From contig NZ_JRUQ01000062.1 in NCBI RefSeq assembly GCF_000773975.1, positions 124,001-188,000 on the forward strand: a DNA stretch of 64,000 nt, in the 5' to 3' direction. The notes beneath the pieces were generated by a model. It was not told where the DNA came from. It made no database searches and worked only from the letters and a program-made list of their open reading frames with translations. Source of the stretch: Erwinia typographi. Lineage in GTDB: Bacteria > Pseudomonadota > Gammaproteobacteria > Enterobacterales > Enterobacteriaceae. Positions 11,641 to 23,829 of this stretch are shown piece after piece (positions within the stretch are counted from its first letter, which is position 1; every line of letters begins with the position of its first letter). The position numbers were made by a program, and so were the translations under genes.

Positions 11641-12651
11641 TTAAGTTACCTTGCGGCTTAAGCGGCCACGACGATAAAGATTACGCCGTATCCGCGTTAA
11701 CCCCGGCTTAGGCTTGCGCGGTTCATCAAGGCTTGCCAGCACCAACTCCAGTACCCGCTCCGCCACGTCGCGATGACGCTGGCCCACCGCAAGTACCGGA
11801 CAATCAAGGAAATCCAGCAGTTCATGGTCGCCAAAGGTCGCTATCGCTAAATCGCTCGGCAGCCGCCCTTCGCGCTTGAGGGTCACGTCCATCACCCCTT
11901 GCAGCAGGCCGAAAGAGGTGGTGAACAGCGCATCCGGCATCCGGTTCGTTTCCAGCCATTTTTCGAACAGGGTGGCAGCGGCCGAGCGCTCAAAGCTGTT
12001 GGCGTAAATGTAATCGACCGGGCGGGGGTCTCCTTTCCAGGCATCACGAAAGCCCATCTCGCGCAGGAAGCTAACCGACAGCTCCGGCAGCGCGCCCAGG
12101 AAGAGAATCGATTCCGCCGGCTGCTTGCGCAATTCCGCCGCCAGCATCTCTGAATCATCCTGATCGGCACCGACTACGCTGGTGAAATGTTCGCGATCCA
12201 GCGCGCGGTCAAGGGCGATAATCGGCAAAGGATCGTTAATCCAGCGCTGATAGAAAGGATGCTCAGGCGGTAATGAGGTAGAGACGATAATGGCATCCAC
12301 CTGCCGCTGAAGCAGGTGCTCGACGCAGCGCATTTCGTTATCAGGCTGATCTTCGGAACAGGCAATCAGCAGTTGATAGCCGCGCTGGCGAGCCTGACGT
12401 TCAAGGTAGTTAGCAATCCGCGTATAGCTGGTATTCTCTAAATCAGGAATAACCAGTCCTATTGAACGCGTGCGCCCCGCGCGCAGACCTGCCGCCACCG
12501 CATTGGGATGGTAATTATGCTCGCGCACCACCGCCATTACCTTTTCCACGGTTTTATCGCTGACACGATACTGCTTAGCTTTGCCATTAATTACATAGCT
12601 GGCCGTCGTGCGCGATACACCGGCAAGGCGCGCAATTTCATCCAGTTTCAC
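11641..12651 (-). CDS. cra: Cra (FruR), catabolite repressor/activator
   Basis: This LacI/GalR-family regulator, controlled by fructose phosphates, sets glycolytic against gluconeogenic flux. The product is 336 residues against 334 in K-12. It has the N-terminal helix-turn-helix [23 protein letters not shown], a hinge with [10 protein letters not shown], and a periplasmic-binding-like effector domain ending [16 protein letters not shown]. The gene sits between ilvH and mraZ on the same strand, as in K-12, and has its own terminator. Confidence 0.97.
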   Translation of the reverse strand: MKLDEIARLAGVSRTTASYVINGKAKQYRVSDKTVEKVMAVVREHNYHPNAVAAGLRAGRTRSIGLVIPDLENTSYTRIANYLERQARQRGYQLLIACSEDQPDNEMRCVEHLLQRQVDAIIVSTSLPPEHPFYQRWINDPLPIIALDRALDREHFTSVVGADQDDSEMLAAELRKQPAESILFLGALPELSVSFLREMGFRDAWKGDPRPVDYIYANSFERSAAATLFEKWLETNRMPDALFTTSFGLLQGVMDVTLKREGRLPSDLAIATFGDHELLDFLDCPVLAVGQRHRDVAERVLELVLASLDEPRKPKPGLTRIRRNLYRRGRLSRKVT

Positions 12652-12681
12652 AATAACCCCACGCTAGCACCGGGACGGCGC

Positions 12682-12705
12682 AAAAAATAGCCATATTACG
12701 GCTAT
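12682..12705 (-). terminator. Candidate leader terminator/attenuator upstream of cra
   Basis: On the minus strand ATAGCC, a 7-nt loop and GGCTAT are followed by six T residues, ending about 30 bp before the cra ATG. The stem is only 6 bp and AT-containing, so it may be weak. It is separate from the stronger ilvH terminator 80 bp upstream, so it could act on a cra leader transcript. Confidence 0.45.
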
Positions 12706-12785
12706 GGATAAGACGTTTGTTACATCTAACAGCAGAATAGTTTAGCGAGCAACCGCTTTTGCTTCTGTGCGTTAGCTTTCAGACA

Positions 12786-12815
12786 AAAATAAAAAACCCA
12801 GCATTACGCTGGGTT
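12786..12815 (-). terminator. Intrinsic terminator of ilvIH
   Basis: On the minus strand AACCCAGC and GCTGGGTT form an 8-bp stem with a 5-nt loop, followed by TTTTTTATTTTT. It lies about 30 bp after the ilvH stop codon. Confidence 0.92.
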
Positions 12816-12846
12816 AGCAGAAAAGAGCGGGTGTCAGGCCGGAAAA

Positions 12847-13338
12847 TTAACGCATAATGCGGTCGCCGCGCGACACGCCAACGATGCCGGAGCGGGCGAC
12901 CTCAACAATTTCGGCCACTTCACGAACCGTACTGAGAAACGCGTCCAGCTTGTCGCTGGTGCCCGCCAGCTGAACCGTATAAAGCGACGGCGTGACGTCA
13001 ACGATCTGCCCACGGAAGATCTCCGCGCTGCGTTTGACCTCTTCACGGCCGTAACCGGTCGCCTGGATTTTCACCAGCATCACTTCACGCTCAACGTAGG
13101 CACCCTGCCCGAGCTCGGTCACTCGCAGCACGTCTACCAGCTTGTGCAGCTGCTTTTCGATCTGCTCCAGCACTTTCTCGTCGCCGACGGTCTGGATCGT
13201 CATGCGCGACAGCGTTGGATCATCCGTCGGCGCCACGGTCAGGCTTTCAATGTTATAGCCACGCTGGGAGAACAGGCCCACCACGCGGGACAATGCGCCG
13301 GATTCGTTTTCCAGCAGTACTGATAAAACACGACGCAT
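12847..13338 (-). CDS. ilvH: IlvH, acetolactate synthase III regulatory subunit
   Basis: This small subunit of acetohydroxyacid synthase III confers valine feedback inhibition on IlvI. The 163 residues match the K-12 length. An N-terminal ACT domain ([22 protein letters not shown]) is followed by the C-terminal AHAS-regulatory domain ending [10 protein letters not shown]. It starts two bases after ilvI, so the pair is co-transcribed and probably coupled. Confidence 0.98.
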   Translation of the reverse strand: MRRVLSVLLENESGALSRVVGLFSQRGYNIESLTVAPTDDPTLSRMTIQTVGDEKVLEQIEKQLHKLVDVLRVTELGQGAYVEREVMLVKIQATGYGREEVKRSAEIFRGQIVDVTPSLYTVQLAGTSDKLDAFLSTVREVAEIVEVARSGIVGVSRGDRIMR

Positions 13339-13340
13339 AA

Positions 13341-15065
13341 TTAAGTCCTCTCCGTTTTACTAAGCCACATTTCATCCATTCCCCCGCCGCGGATCTGCAT
13401 CGGGTAGACGTGCTCGGTGCCATCAACGTTAACATCGACAAATACCAGACGCCCTTTACCTAACTCTTCAAGAGCCTGCGTCAGCTTGGTTTCCAGCTCT
13501 TCCGGATGGCTGATGCCGATGCCGACGTGACCATAGGCTTCCGCCAGCTTCACAAAATCAGGCAGCGACTGCATGTAGGACTGCGAATGGCGGCCCGAAT
13601 AGATCATGTCCTGCCACTGTTTGACCATGCCGAGGAAGCGGTTGTTCAGGCTCAGCACCAGCACCGGCAGATCGTACTGCAACGCGGTAGACAGCTCCTG
13701 GATGTTCATCTGGATACTGCCATCACCGGTGACGCAAACCACCGTCTCTTGCGGCAGAGCCAGCTTGACGCCCAGCGCCGCTGGCAGGCCGAACCCCATC
13801 GTGCCGAGGCCGCCGGAGTTGATCCAACGACGAGGCTTGTCAAACTGATAATAGAGCGCGGCGAACATCTGGTGCTGGCCGACATCGGAGGTCACGTAGG
13901 CCTCGCCTTTGGTCAGGCGCCAGATAGTCTCGATCACCGCCTGAGGCTTGATCTTTTCACTGCTGCGATCGAACTCCAGACACTGGCGGGCACGCCATTG
14001 ATCGATACTTTGCCACCAGTCCCGCAGGCTGTCGAAATCCTGCTCTTTATCACTCTGCCCCAGCAGTTCGATCATCTGGGTCAATACCTGTTTAGCATCG
14101 CCCACGATCGGCACGTCTGCCGGCACCGTCTTGGAGATCGACGTCGGATCGATGTCGATATGCAGTACGGTCGCATTTGGGCAATACTTGGCGAGATTGT
14201 TGGTCGTACGGTCGTCAAAGCGCACGCCGACGGCAAAAATCACGTCCGCATTATGCATGACCATGTTGGCTTCATAGGTGCCGTGCATACCCAGCATACC
14301 GACGCTCTGACGATGCGTGCCGGGGAAAGCGCCCAGCCCCATCAGCGAGCAGGTGACCGGCAGGTTCAGCTTTTCAGCAATCTGACGAAGCTCATCATGA
14401 CATTCCGCATTCACCACGCCGCCGCCGGCATAGATAACTGGCTTTTTAGCGGCAAGCAGAGTTTGCAGCGCGCGCCTGATCTGGCCTTTATGCCCCTGAG
14501 TGGTAGGGTTATAAGAACGCATACTGACTTCTTCAGGCCAGACGTACGGCAATTTATTGGCCGGGTTCATCATATCTTTCGGCAGATCGATCACCACCGG
14601 CCCAGGGCGTCCGCTGGCCGCCAGCCAGAACGCTTTCTTCATGATGGTCGGGATCTCTTCCGCCTGCTTCACCATAAAGCTGTGCTTCACCACCGGCCGG
14701 GAAATCCCAACCATGTCGCACTCCTGGAAGGCATCGTAACCAATTAGCGAAGAGGGAACCTGGCCGGAGAGCACGACCAGCGGGATAGAATCCATATAGG
14801 CGGTGGCGATGCCGGTAATGGCATTGGTCGCGCCAGGGCCGGAGGTGACCAGCACCACGCCCACTTCGCCGGTCGAACGGGCGTAGCCGTCCGCCATATG
14901 CACTGCGCCCTGCTCGTGGCGTACCAGTACGTGATCGATACCGCCGACGGTTTGCAGCGCGTCGTAGATATCCAGCACGGCCCCGCCGGGGTAGCCGAAT
15001 ACATGCTTAACGCCCTGATCGATCAACGATCGGACGACCATCTCGGCTCCTGACAACATCTCCAT
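13341..15065 (-). CDS. ilvI: IlvI, acetolactate synthase III catalytic subunit
   Basis: This thiamine-diphosphate- and FAD-dependent enzyme condenses pyruvate with pyruvate or 2-oxobutyrate, the first common step of valine, leucine and isoleucine synthesis. The 574 residues match K-12. The catalytic glutamate lies in [16 protein letters not shown], and the ThDP-binding [15 protein letters not shown] motif is near residue 440. A TGGAGG ribosome site precedes the chosen ATG. The upstream region contains the 25-bp palindrome described separately and no leuO gene. Confidence 0.98.
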   Translation of the reverse strand: MEMLSGAEMVVRSLIDQGVKHVFGYPGGAVLDIYDALQTVGGIDHVLVRHEQGAVHMADGYARSTGEVGVVLVTSGPGATNAITGIATAYMDSIPLVVLSGQVPSSLIGYDAFQECDMVGISRPVVKHSFMVKQAEEIPTIMKKAFWLAASGRPGPVVIDLPKDMMNPANKLPYVWPEEVSMRSYNPTTQGHKGQIRRALQTLLAAKKPVIYAGGGVVNAECHDELRQIAEKLNLPVTCSLMGLGAFPGTHRQSVGMLGMHGTYEANMVMHNADVIFAVGVRFDDRTTNNLAKYCPNATVLHIDIDPTSISKTVPADVPIVGDAKQVLTQMIELLGQSDKEQDFDSLRDWWQSIDQWRARQCLEFDRSSEKIKPQAVIETIWRLTKGEAYVTSDVGQHQMFAALYYQFDKPRRWINSGGLGTMGFGLPAALGVKLALPQETVVCVTGDGSIQMNIQELSTALQYDLPVLVLSLNNRFLGMVKQWQDMIYSGRHSQSYMQSLPDFVKLAEAYGHVGIGISHPEELETKLTQALEELGKGRLVFVDVNVDGTEHVYPMQIRGGGMDEMWLSKTERT

Positions 15066-15140
15066 TTTTGCCTCCAGGCTTTAAGGTGCTGATTTATCTG
15101 TTAGCGCGAAATCGCTCGCTGGACATCGCAAACGGGCGTA

Positions 15141-15170
15141 AAGATAAGGTCAAAACCTGTGTTTATGCAA
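15141..15170 (-). promoter_or_regulatory. Candidate weak ilvI promoter
   Basis: On the minus strand TTGCAT (15170-15165) and TATCTT (15146-15141) are 18 bp apart, which would give a leader of about 70 nt before ilvI. Both hexamers are poor matches to consensus, so an activator would be needed. In K-12 the ilvIH promoter depends on Lrp. The perfect palindrome at 15172-15196 ends two bases upstream of this -35 hexamer. Confidence 0.35.
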
Positions 15171-15171
15171 A

Positions 15172-15196
15172 GACTTTGGAAATCATTTCCAAAGTC
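15172..15196. repeat. 25-bp perfect palindrome upstream of ilvI
   Basis: Two 12-bp arms, GACTTTGGAAAT and ATTTCCAAAGTC, flank a single central C. The element lies 107 bp upstream of the ilvI ATG. It has no T-run, so it does not look like a terminator. A second short inverted repeat (CAGGG-TCAAT-CCCTG, 15203-15217) follows closely. A dimeric regulator site is the simplest reading, but the protein is not known from the sequence. Confidence 0.85.
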
Positions 15197-15217
15197 CAGG
15201 TACAGGGTCAATCCCTG

Positions 15218-15740
15218 GCTATTTTTATGCGTTTGATGAAGTACCATAACCGTAGAAAAGTTAGCAGGCAAACCCCTTCCCCACGCTTTTAGTCAAACGC
15301 AGGGCCGCAAGGCACTACGCCTTAAGGGGACTTGTCGACAATTACACTGACCAAAAGGCAAAAGAAAAGCGGTTTGTTCTGGGGAGGAATTCATTTTCAG
15401 TGCGATCGTTTTGTTATTAAAACGCTCCTGACGCGAATTCAAGCGCACCTGTTCAAACAACGCGGCTATTTTGGTTTTATCTGCTGTCAGAAGATATTTA
15501 TCAAAAACAATTATCTGAGCGCGGCGAAATTATCTTCACAACCCGATCATAAGATTTCCCTGTCAAACCTCTTAATTAACAGATTGTTAACTGACATCTT
15601 CAGCGCAAAAAAACCTGTTCTATCCCACAGAAAACCAGGACGGCGGCTCGCCCTTCCCTTTTGTTCTGCTCAGGGCCAGCCCGTCAGAATATTTTTCCTG
15701 AGCCGCTTCTTACGCAACCAATATAACCTTACAGCTTTGG
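15218..15740. other. AT-rich region in the place of leuO; no convincing gene
   Basis: In K-12 the LysR-type gene leuO lies between ilvI and leuL. Here no LysR-like product can be read on either strand. The stretch 15380-15620 is much richer in A and T than the surrounding genes. A TTG-initiated 155-codon open frame (15332-15799, plus strand) crosses it but runs through the leu promoter to just before leuL and resembles no family I know. It is not annotated as a gene. Confidence 0.6.
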
Positions 15741-15770
15741 TTGACATCCCCACCGGAAATCAAGTATCAA
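15741..15770 (+). promoter_or_regulatory. leu operon promoter
   Basis: TTGACA (15741-15746) and TATCAA (15765-15770) are separated by 18 bp and lie about 34 bp before leuL. The TTGACATCC start of the element is shared with the K-12 leu promoter. Confidence 0.8.
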
Positions 15771-15791
15771 TAAGGGAACAGCAAATTTACG

Positions 15792-15899
15792 AGGCCTGAT
15801 TCAATGATTCATACCGCTCGCCTACTTGGTCTACTACTTAACGCATCTCCATTGCGCGGTAGGCTTGTGGGCGAAGAAATGAATCACTGATTCAGGCTT
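15792..15899 (+). other. Long-range stem enclosing the leu leader peptide
   Basis: Bases 15792-15811 can pair with 15880-15899 at 18 of 20 positions (one a G-U pair, two single mismatches). The 5' arm contains part of the ribosome site and the ATG of leuL; the 3' arm contains its stop codon. Such a stem would close the leuL start when no ribosome is on the leader. It is computed by eye from the sequence; any function is inference. Confidence 0.6.
15804..15890 (+). CDS. leuL: leu operon leader peptide LeuL
   Basis: This 28-codon leader reads MIHTARLLGLLLNASPLRGR and then eight more residues. It has a tight cluster of leucine codons (CTA CTT, one glycine, CTA CTA CTT), many of them the rare CTA. 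It aligns with the K-12 LeuL core GLLLLNASSLRGR. Ribosome stalling at these codons when charged leucyl-tRNA is scarce would prevent the terminator at 15912 from forming. A GAGG site lies upstream. The gene is too short for ordinary gene finders. Confidence 0.93.
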   Translation: MIHTARLLGLLLNASPLRGRLVGEEMNH

Positions 15900-15911
15900 G
15901 CAAAACTAAAG

Positions 15912-15938
15912 AACCCGCGCCAATGCGCGGGTTTTTTT
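15912..15938 (+). terminator. leu attenuator terminator
   Basis: ACCCGCGC, loop CAAT and GCGCGGGT form a strong GC stem followed by seven T residues, located 21 bp after leuL and 44 bp before leuA. This is the position expected for an attenuator responding to leuL translation. Confidence 0.93.
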
Positions 15939-15981
15939 ATGCTCGTAGCACTGGCAAAGCAAACACGACAAGGAATACCCA

Positions 15982-18641
<2,660 letters not shown>

Positions 18642-18643
18642 CT

Positions 18644-20041
18644 ATGAAAACATTATACGAGAAGCTGTTTGATGCCCATCTGGTGTACGAAGCGCCAGAC
18701 GAAACGCCGCTGCTGTATATCGACCGTCATTTGGTTCATGAAGTGACGTCCGCGCAGGCATTTGACGGCCTTCGCGCACACGGTCGCCCGGTGCGTCAGC
18801 CGTCAAAAACCTTCGCCACGATGGATCACAACGTCTCGACGCAGACGCGGGACATCAATGCCAGCGGCGAAATGGCGCGTATCCAGATGTCGATGCTGAT
18901 CAAAAACTGTGAAGCGTTCGGCGTGCGGCTGTACGATCTTAAGCACCCTTTCCAGGGCATCGTCCACGTAATCGGCCCCGAGCAGGGGCTGTCACTGCCG
19001 GGCATGACGATTGTCTGTGGCGACTCGCATACTTCGACACACGGCGCTTTTGGCGCGCTGGCCTTTGGCATCGGCACCTCTGAAGTCGAGCATGTGCTGG
19101 CTACGCAGACGCTTAAGCAGTCCCGTGCCAGGACGATGAAGATTGAAGTCGTTGGGCAAACCGCACCGGGCATTACCGCTAAAGACATTGCGCTGGCGAT
19201 TATTGGTAAAACCGGCAGCGGCGGCGGCAACGGTCATGTGGTGGAGTTCTGTGGCCCGGCGGTTGAACAGCTGAGTATGGAAGGCCGCATGACGCTGTGT
19301 AATATGGCGATTGAGCTGGGCGCTAAAGCGGGCCTGGTCGCGCCGGACGACACGACGTTTAACTATGTTAAAGGCCGCCAGTTTGCGCCGAAAGATGCCG
19401 CCTGGGATCAAGCGGTAGCTTACTGGCGCACGCTGAAATCCGATAGCGACGCGCGCTTTGACAAAGTAGTTACCCTGAATGCCGCAGACATTGCCCCGCA
19501 GGTCACCTGGGGCACCAACCCAGGCCAGGTGATTGCCGTAAACGACTTCATTCCCGATCCGGCTTCGTTCAGCGATCCTGCCGAGCGCGCCTCGGCTGAA
19601 AAAGCGCTGGCCTATATGGACCTGAAGCCGGGCATCAGACTGACCGACGTGAAGATTGATAAAGTCTTTATTGGCTCGTGCACCAACTCACGCATTGAGG
19701 ATTTGCGGGCTGCCGCTTCAGTGGTGAAAGGCCATAAAATTGCCGCTGGCGTGCAGGCGTATGTCGTTCCAGGCTCCGGCCCGGTCAAAACTCAGGCCGA
19801 GGCGGAAGGATTAGACAAAATCTTCCTGGATGCGGGGTTTGAATGGCGTCTGCCGGGCTGCTCCATGTGCCTGGCGATGAACAACGACCGTCTGAATCCG
19901 GGAGAGCGCTGCGCCTCCACCAGCAACCGTAACTTTGAAGGCCGCCAGGGCCGGGGTGGCCGCACGCACCTGCTCAGCCCGGCAATGGCCGCAGCGGCAG
20001 CGGTCGCAGGCCATTTTGCTGACATCCGCGAACTGATTTAG
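18644..20041 (+). CDS. leuC: LeuC, isopropylmalate isomerase large subunit
   Basis: LeuC is the aconitase-family large subunit that isomerises 2- to 3-isopropylmalate with LeuD. The 465 residues include the conserved [28 protein letters not shown] block. The [4Fe-4S] cysteine ligands lie in [13 protein letters not shown] and GCSMCLAMN. It lies two bases after leuB and eight bases before leuD. Confidence 0.98.
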   Translation: MKTLYEKLFDAHLVYEAPDETPLLYIDRHLVHEVTSAQAFDGLRAHGRPVRQPSKTFATMDHNVSTQTRDINASGEMARIQMSMLIKNCEAFGVRLYDLKHPFQGIVHVIGPEQGLSLPGMTIVCGDSHTSTHGAFGALAFGIGTSEVEHVLATQTLKQSRARTMKIEVVGQTAPGITAKDIALAIIGKTGSGGGNGHVVEFCGPAVEQLSMEGRMTLCNMAIELGAKAGLVAPDDTTFNYVKGRQFAPKDAAWDQAVAYWRTLKSDSDARFDKVVTLNAADIAPQVTWGTNPGQVIAVNDFIPDPASFSDPAERASAEKALAYMDLKPGIRLTDVKIDKVFIGSCTNSRIEDLRAAASVVKGHKIAAGVQAYVVPGSGPVKTQAEAEGLDKIFLDAGFEWRLPGCSMCLAMNNDRLNPGERCASTSNRNFEGRQGRGGRTHLLSPAMAAAAAVAGHFADIRELI

Positions 20042-20049
20042 GAGGCCGT

Positions 20050-20655
20050 ATGGCGAAGAAGTTTACCCAGCACACCGGTATCGTTGTCCCGATGGATGCG
20101 GCTAACGTTGATACCGATGCGATCATTCCCAAGCAGTTCCTGCAAATGGTGACCCGCACCGGTTTTGGCCGCAATTTGTTTTACGACTGGCGCTATAGCG
20201 ACGCGGAAGGCCAGATCCCCAACCCGGACTTCGTGCTGAACAAGCCAGAATTTCGCGGTGCCAGCATTATGCTGACGCGGGAGAACTTCGGCTGCGGCTC
20301 TTCCCGCGAACATGCGCCCTGGGCGCTGACGGACTACGGTATTCGGGCGATTGTCGGCAGCGATTTCGCCGATATTTTTGCCAACAATTCATTTAATAAC
20401 CAGCTGCTGCTGGTGACGCTGAGCGAAGCCGAGGTCGACGCGCTGTTTCAGCGGGTTGCCAGCCAGCCGGGCTGCAGCATTACCGTCGATCTGGAGCAGC
20501 AGGTCGTGATTGCCGGTGACCAGCGTTACCCGTTCAGCATCGACAGCTTCCGCCGCCACTGCCTGATTAACGGACTGGATAATATTGGTCTGACTCTGCA
20601 ACATGATGCCGAGATCTCGGCTTATGAGCAGCAGCAGCCCGCCTTTCTGCGTTAA
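20050..20655 (+). CDS. leuD: LeuD, isopropylmalate isomerase small subunit
   Basis: LeuD is the swivel-domain subunit of isopropylmalate isomerase, 201 residues as in K-12. The [13 protein letters not shown] segment and the [14 protein letters not shown] motif of the family are present. It is the last gene of the leu operon and converges on setA 32 bp away. No clear T-rich terminator was found between them. Confidence 0.98.
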   Translation: MAKKFTQHTGIVVPMDAANVDTDAIIPKQFLQMVTRTGFGRNLFYDWRYSDAEGQIPNPDFVLNKPEFRGASIMLTRENFGCGSSREHAPWALTDYGIRAIVGSDFADIFANNSFNNQLLLVTLSEAEVDALFQRVASQPGCSITVDLEQQVVIAGDQRYPFSIDSFRRHCLINGLDNIGLTLQHDAEISAYEQQQPAFLR

Positions 20656-20687
20656 CTACCGGGCAGGACGATCACCTTCGCCCTGCC

Positions 20688-21866
20688 TCACACATCCCTC
20701 ACCCTGACCGACATCGCCAGCGCACCCAGCGACAGCAGCAGCGCCGCCCAGTACACTGAATAGTGGCCGAAGCTTTCCGCCAGCGTGCCCTGGAGTACCC
20801 CAGCCAGAATCACGCCGGTGGAGATGCTATTGGTAAACAGCGTGGTTGCGGCGCCGGGCCTGCCCGGCATCAGATCCTGAAAATACAGCATGCCAATGCC
20901 GGCGACGATGCCGATAAAAATAGCGTTGAAGATCTGTAAAACCATCAGCGCCGCCCGCGACTGGAACAGCACCAGCCCCAGATAAAAAACGGCCCCGGAA
21001 GCCACGGCAAACAGCATCATTTTGCGCTTGCCGAAGCGCTTAACGTAGTGACCGGCCAGTAGCATAGCCGGGATCTCCAGCCCTGCCGCCACGCCCATCA
21101 GCAGCCCGGCAAGCCGTTCCGGCAGCCCCAGTACGCTGCTGATATAGAGCGGCATATCGATGATATACATCGTGTTGCAGGTCCACATCAGCAGCGAAGC
21201 CAGAAACAGCAGCCTGACATCTTTATTCTTCCAGGCGCTGAGTTGCGCTATCGCCACCTGCGAGGCTTGCTCAACGCGGGCCACGGAAGGCAGCGCAAAC
21301 CAGATCAGCCCGATGCAGGCCACAAACAGCACGGCAGCAACAATAAACATCGTGGCGAAGCCGTAGTTCAGCGCCAGCGCGAACGACAGCGGCGGCCCGA
21401 TAACCCAGGCCAGCGACAGCTGAGCGCGCATCACGGAGCTGAACATCACCACTTCCCGCGCGGAGCTGTCGGCATATTCACGGGCCAGGGCAAAGATCTG
21501 CGGCATCGCGACGCTTGCCAGCGCGGAGAGCAGCACGCCGACGGTGATCAGCGTCAGATAGTCACGGTTGAAGGCAAACAGCAGCGCGTTGCCCACCGCC
21601 ATCAGACAGCAGAACAGGATCAGCATCCGGCGATCGCCCTTATTATCCGAGCGCTTCGCCAGCAGCAGGCTGACCGCAATCCCGGCAATCGCATTCACGG
21701 TATAAAAGAGACCAACCCAGAAGGGACGTACGGCCACCTCTCGGGTCAGAAACAGGCTGAGGGTCGGTGCCTGAAGTGCGCCAGCCACCCCAACCATAAA
21801 AGAGACGGCCATAAAGGCGAGGTAAACAGGGTTGACGCGACGGCGACGCGTGAGGAGCGATTTCAT
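20688..21866 (-). CDS. setA: SetA, sugar efflux transporter
   Basis: SetA is a major-facilitator sugar exporter of 392 residues, the same length as K-12 SetA, with about twelve membrane segments. It shares long identical blocks with K-12 SetA such as GVAGALQAPTLSLFL and FTNSISTGVILAGV. The ATG at 21866 (MKSLLTRRRR) was preferred over an upstream in-frame start because an AAGGAT ribosome site precedes it and the K-12 length is restored. It lies just downstream of sgrS on the same strand, the sgrS-setA order seen in K-12. It probably relieves sugar-phosphate stress together with SgrS. Confidence 0.95.
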   Translation of the reverse strand: MKSLLTRRRRVNPVYLAFMAVSFMVGVAGALQAPTLSLFLTREVAVRPFWVGLFYTVNAIAGIAVSLLLAKRSDNKGDRRMLILFCCLMAVGNALLFAFNRDYLTLITVGVLLSALASVAMPQIFALAREYADSSAREVVMFSSVMRAQLSLAWVIGPPLSFALALNYGFATMFIVAAVLFVACIGLIWFALPSVARVEQASQVAIAQLSAWKNKDVRLLFLASLLMWTCNTMYIIDMPLYISSVLGLPERLAGLLMGVAAGLEIPAMLLAGHYVKRFGKRKMMLFAVASGAVFYLGLVLFQSRAALMVLQIFNAIFIGIVAGIGMLYFQDLMPGRPGAATTLFTNSISTGVILAGVLQGTLAESFGHYSVYWAALLLSLGALAMSVRVRDV

Positions 21867-21945
21867 ACCTGATCCTTCGGGGAGAAAGGTCGCCACAAGA
21901 GTGTGTCCGACAAACAGCAAGCATAGAAGAAAACACGCTCCAGCG

Positions 21946-22061
21946 AAAAAAGCCAGCAGGTAAAAAACCCGCTGGCTGGTGAAGTCGCACCATACTCAGA
22001 ATCATAAATGAATGTCAGAGCGCCATTCCAGGAATCCGGGAATGCCTCCCGCTCTTTCATC
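21946..22061 (-). ncRNA. sgrS: SgrS small RNA (short form, no SgrT)
   Basis: The 3' part on the minus strand reads CTGAGTATGGTGCGACTTCACC. It is followed by an 11-bp stem (AGCCAGCGGGT with ACCTGCTGGCT) and six T residues. This matches the seed and terminator of K-12 SgrS, which represses ptsG mRNA with Hfq during glucose-phosphate stress. The bases CTGAGTATGG are perfectly complementary to CCATACTCAG of the K-12 ptsG leader. A GATAAT -10 element (22074-22069) puts the start at the G of GATGAAAGAG (22061), which resembles the K-12 SgrS start. The RNA would be about 116 nt against 227 in K-12, leaving no room for the sgrT reading frame. It is divergent from sgrR. Confidence 0.85.
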
Positions 22062-22128
22062 TGGGACCATTATCGGCCTAATATAAGGCAGAAAAAACAG
22101 GCCACTTTTAGCAGGGAGTTCCCCTTTT

Positions 22129-23790
22129 ATGTCTTCCGCCCGTTTACAGCAACAGTTCATCCGCCTGTGGCAATGTTGCGAAGGCCAGTCGCTGGACACC
22201 ACGCTCAACGACCTGGCGGAGCAGCTCAGCTGTTCACGTCGTCATATGCGCAACCTGCTGAACGCCATGCAGCAGGAGGGCTGGCTGGAGTGGCAGGCGG
22301 AGGCCGGGCGCGGAAAGCGCTCCAGGCTCCACTTCCTCTACACCGGTCTTGCGCTCCAGCAGCAGCGGGCTGAAGAGCTGCTGGAGCACGATCGCATCGA
22401 TCAGCTGGTGCAACTGGTGGGGGATAAAAACGCGGTCAGACAGATGCTTATCTCCCACCTTGGCCGCAGCTTCCGCCAGGGTCGGCATATCCTTCGCGTC
22501 CTTTACTATCGCTCACTGCTAAACCTGCTGCCCGGCACGCCGCTGCGCCGCTCTGAAACTCACCTTGCCCGTCAAATCTTCAGCAGCCTGACGCGGATAA
22601 ATGAGGAAAACGGGGAAATCGAAGCGGATATTGCCCACCACTGGCAGCAGCTCTCTGCTCTGCACTGGCGGTTTTATCTGCGTCCAGCCATCCACTTCCA
22701 CAACGGCCGGGAACTGGTCATGGCAGACGTTATCAGCACGCTGACGCGGCTGAAGCCGCAGCCTTTGTTCTCCCATTTCAACCGCATTGAGTCGTCGGCT
22801 CCCTGGACGCTGGATATCCATCTGCACCAGCCGGACGGCTGGCTGCCATGGCTGCTGGGCAGCGTCAGCGCGATGATTCTACCGGAAGAGTGGCGCTTCC
22901 TGTCCGACTTCGCCCGCCAGCCCGTGGGCACCGGCCCCTACGCCGTGGTGCGCAACCAGCGCTCGCAGCTGAAAATCCAGGCCTTCGACGACTACTTCGG
23001 TTTTCGGGCGCTGATTGATGAGGTGAATATCTGGGTGCTACCGGAAATCAGCGATGAGCTGGTCTATTCAGGCGTGAAGCTGGAGGGGAAAAGCCTCGAA
23101 GAAAAATCCGAAGAGAGCCGACTGGAAGAAGGCTGTTATTTCCTGCTGTTCGACCAGCGTTCCGAACGCGGGCGGGATGAGCAGATCCGGCGCTGGGTCA
23201 GCATGTTGTTTAACCCCATCGCCCTGCTGAATCATGCCGGTATTGGCTATCAGCGTTACTGGTTCCCGGCTTACGGCCTGCTGCCGCGCTGGCACCACCG
23301 ACGCGATATGACCACCAGCGAGAAGCCCGAGGGACTGACCTCCCTCACCCTGACCTGGTACAACGATCATGTTGAGCATCAGGGTATTGCCAACGCGCTG
23401 AAGCCGTTGCTGGCCTCGCACGGCGTGGAGCTGGTGACTCAGCAGGTGGATTATGACGTCTGGCATCGTGGTGAAGCCGAAAGCGATATCTGGCTGGGCA
23501 GCGCGAATTTCACCCTGCCGCTGGAGTTTTCCCTGTTTGCGCTGCTTTATGAAATTCCGCTGGTTCACCACTGCGTCACGCTGGACTGGGAAAAGGATGC
23601 GCAGCGCTGGCGGGAGCAAAAGCTGCCGCTGGCGGACTGGAGCAGGCAGCTGATTAATAGCTGGAGCCTGCATCCGCTGTTCCACCACTGGCTGCTGCTG
23701 GAAGGCCAGCGAAGTATGCGCGGCGTGCGGATGAATACGCTTGGCTGGTTTGACTTCAAGTCGGCCTGGTTCGCGCCGCCCGAATCATGA
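22129..23790 (+). CDS. sgrR: SgrR, transcriptional activator of SgrS
   Basis: SgrR senses sugar-phosphate stress and activates the divergently transcribed sgrS. The 553-residue product is two longer than in K-12. It has an N-terminal winged-helix DNA-binding region ([30 protein letters not shown], residues about 24-53) and a long C-terminal domain of the extracellular solute-binding protein family 5. The start codon lies 67 bp from the proposed SgrS start, so the promoters share the interval. Confidence 0.96.
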   Translation: MSSARLQQQFIRLWQCCEGQSLDTTLNDLAEQLSCSRRHMRNLLNAMQQEGWLEWQAEAGRGKRSRLHFLYTGLALQQQRAEELLEHDRIDQLVQLVGDKNAVRQMLISHLGRSFRQGRHILRVLYYRSLLNLLPGTPLRRSETHLARQIFSSLTRINEENGEIEADIAHHWQQLSALHWRFYLRPAIHFHNGRELVMADVISTLTRLKPQPLFSHFNRIESSAPWTLDIHLHQPDGWLPWLLGSVSAMILPEEWRFLSDFARQPVGTGPYAVVRNQRSQLKIQAFDDYFGFRALIDEVNIWVLPEISDELVYSGVKLEGKSLEEKSEESRLEEGCYFLLFDQRSERGRDEQIRRWVSMLFNPIALLNHAGIGYQRYWFPAYGLLPRWHHRRDMTTSEKPEGLTSLTLTWYNDHVEHQGIANALKPLLASHGVELVTQQVDYDVWHRGEAESDIWLGSANFTLPLEFSLFALLYEIPLVHHCVTLDWEKDAQRWREQKLPLADWSRQLINSWSLHPLFHHWLLLEGQRSMRGVRMNTLGWFDFKSAWFAPPES

Positions 23791-23829
23791 CGCTTTCGCT
23801 ACGGTCAGGAAATCTCTAGAATAGGTCGT

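Noticed and set aside
13506-14747. 413-codon open frame antisense to ilvI
   Set aside because: Same codon-bias shadow effect; ilvI is clear on the minus strand.
15332-15799. 155-codon plus-strand open frame upstream of leuL
   Set aside because: Starts with TTG at poor spacing, runs through the leu promoter, ends just before leuL and resembles no known family; not LeuO, which would be on the other strand and LysR-like.
21863-22060. 65-codon open frame over sgrS, considered as SgrT
   Set aside because: Reads through the SgrS seed and terminator into setA, has no resemblance to SgrT, and has no ribosome site.
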